Of a stretch of 6,507 nucleotides of DNA, positions 6,032 to 6,507 are shown piece by piece. The stretch's first letter is position 1. Each line of letters opens with the position of its first letter. This DNA comes from Ignavibacteriaceae bacterium (lineage in GTDB: Bacteria; Bacteroidota; Ignavibacteria; Ignavibacteriales; Ignavibacteriaceae). The translations under genes and the position numbers were made by a program. The stretch lies in assembly GCA_025449775.1 (NCBI GenBank), contig JANWIS010000015.1, forward strand, positions 1 through 6,507, given 5' to 3'. The notes under the pieces are model-generated. The model made no database searches and was not told the DNA's origin. It was given only the letters and a program-made list of their open reading frames with translations.

Positions 6032-6507
6032 CTGACATTATCCGTGGAATTGTATTGAAATAATGATCTGCAAGAACATCAACTTTAATATTTATATCAT
6101 CGTTTATTTTCAGAAATGAGCCTCCAACTATTCCGATCTGTTTGAATGATTGACTAGATGATTGCAGCAGCTTTTCAAATTCATCTTTTTTATCTTTTGA
6201 TATAGAGATTATAATTCTCGACTGCGATTCAGAAAAATATGAAAAATTTTTTCTGTTTTTAATTGGAATATTTATTTCAGCACCGATCTTTTTTTCTTCA
6301 TTAATAATACAGCATTCCGCAAGAGCACAAACAATTCCACCTTCGGAAATATCGTGTGCAGAGTTTATTAATTTCTTCCAGATCAATTCAAGAACACTAT
6401 CGTGTAATTTTTTTTCTGACTGAAGATTTAGTTTTGGCGAATCGCCTTCTACTTTTTTGTGAATCACTTTTAAATATTCACTTCCACCGAGTTCTTCATA
6501 GTCTTCA
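6021..6507 (-). CDS. purL: Phosphoribosylformylglycinamidine synthase subunit PurL, C-terminal part (5' end outside window)
   Basis: The last 161 residues and the TAA stop of PurL are present; the frame stays open to the right edge, so the gene begins outside the window. PurL catalyses the ATP- and glutamine-dependent conversion of FGAR to FGAM in purine synthesis, in the cytoplasm. Recognisable motifs are ELGGSEYLK near the edge and AHDISEGGIVCALAECC, the conserved D-S-x-GG-x-x-x-A-x-AE block of the second AIRS-type C-terminal domain. The end (VLADHYFNTIPRIMSGEK) fits the usual PurL C-terminus. An internal GTG at 6465-6467 could be mistaken for the start, but the upstream in-frame residues are clearly PurL. 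Its final 11 bases overlap the start of the YihY-type gene, so the genes should be co-transcribed. Confidence 0.9.
   Translation of the reverse strand, partial: EDYEELGGSEYLKVIHKKVEGDSPKLNLQSEKKLHDSVLELIWKKLINSAHDISEGGIVCALAECCIINEEKKIGAEINIPIKNRKNFSYFSESQSRIIISISKDKKDEFEKLLQSSSQSFKQIGIVGGSFLKINDDINIKVDVLADHYFNTIPRIMSGEK

Noticed and set aside
6465..6467. GTG as the start of a separate 148-residue protein
   Set aside because: The frame continues upstream to the window edge with PurL-like residues (ELGGSEYLK), so this is an internal codon of purL.

Overview
This is an AT-rich window with six protein genes, all on the minus strand and tightly packed. The likely source is a bacterium of the Bacteroidota/Chlorobiota group, possibly the Ignavibacteria. 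Four things support this. The outer-membrane receptor has an N-terminal carboxypeptidase-regulatory-like domain. There is a small HYC/CC/PP cysteine-motif secreted protein of a type typical of this group. One promoter matches the Bacteroidota TTG...TAnnTTTG pattern. Ribosome-binding sites are weak or absent on most genes. The assignment to class is an impression, not proven.

Read in the direction of transcription (right to left), the window opens with the C-terminal part of purL (purine synthesis, cut by the window edge). Its stop overlaps by 11 bases a GTG-started YihY/BrkB-family inner-membrane protein. Next come nrfH (18-base gap) and nrfA (19-base gap). These two encode the tetraheme quinol dehydrogenase and the pentaheme, ammonia-forming nitrite reductase. 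All visible heme motifs and active-site residues are intact, so the cell should be able to reduce nitrite to ammonium in the periplasm with electrons from the quinone pool. I see no separate promoter or terminator inside purL-yihY-nrfH-nrfA, so co-transcription is possible.

After nrfA, a 66-base gap holds a good Bacteroidota-type promoter. A 7-1-7 palindrome lies in its spacer and a second inverted repeat overlaps its upstream element. This promoter should drive a 147-residue secreted cysteine-pair protein. After a 112-base gap containing a structured hairpin, a TonB-dependent receptor follows. The receptor has a Cys-Cys pair in its plug domain and a His-rich stretch in its barrel. The two genes look like a metal-handling (probably copper or a similar soft metal) outer-membrane uptake pair under metal-responsive control; that is inference.

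The left end, beyond the receptor's stop, carries a compound inverted repeat that looks like one copy of a short dispersed palindromic element. No tRNA, rRNA, CRISPR array, transposase or phage gene is visible. The window is mostly ordinary metabolism. The best candidates for something under-described are the two-gene metal module and its promoter/operator region.
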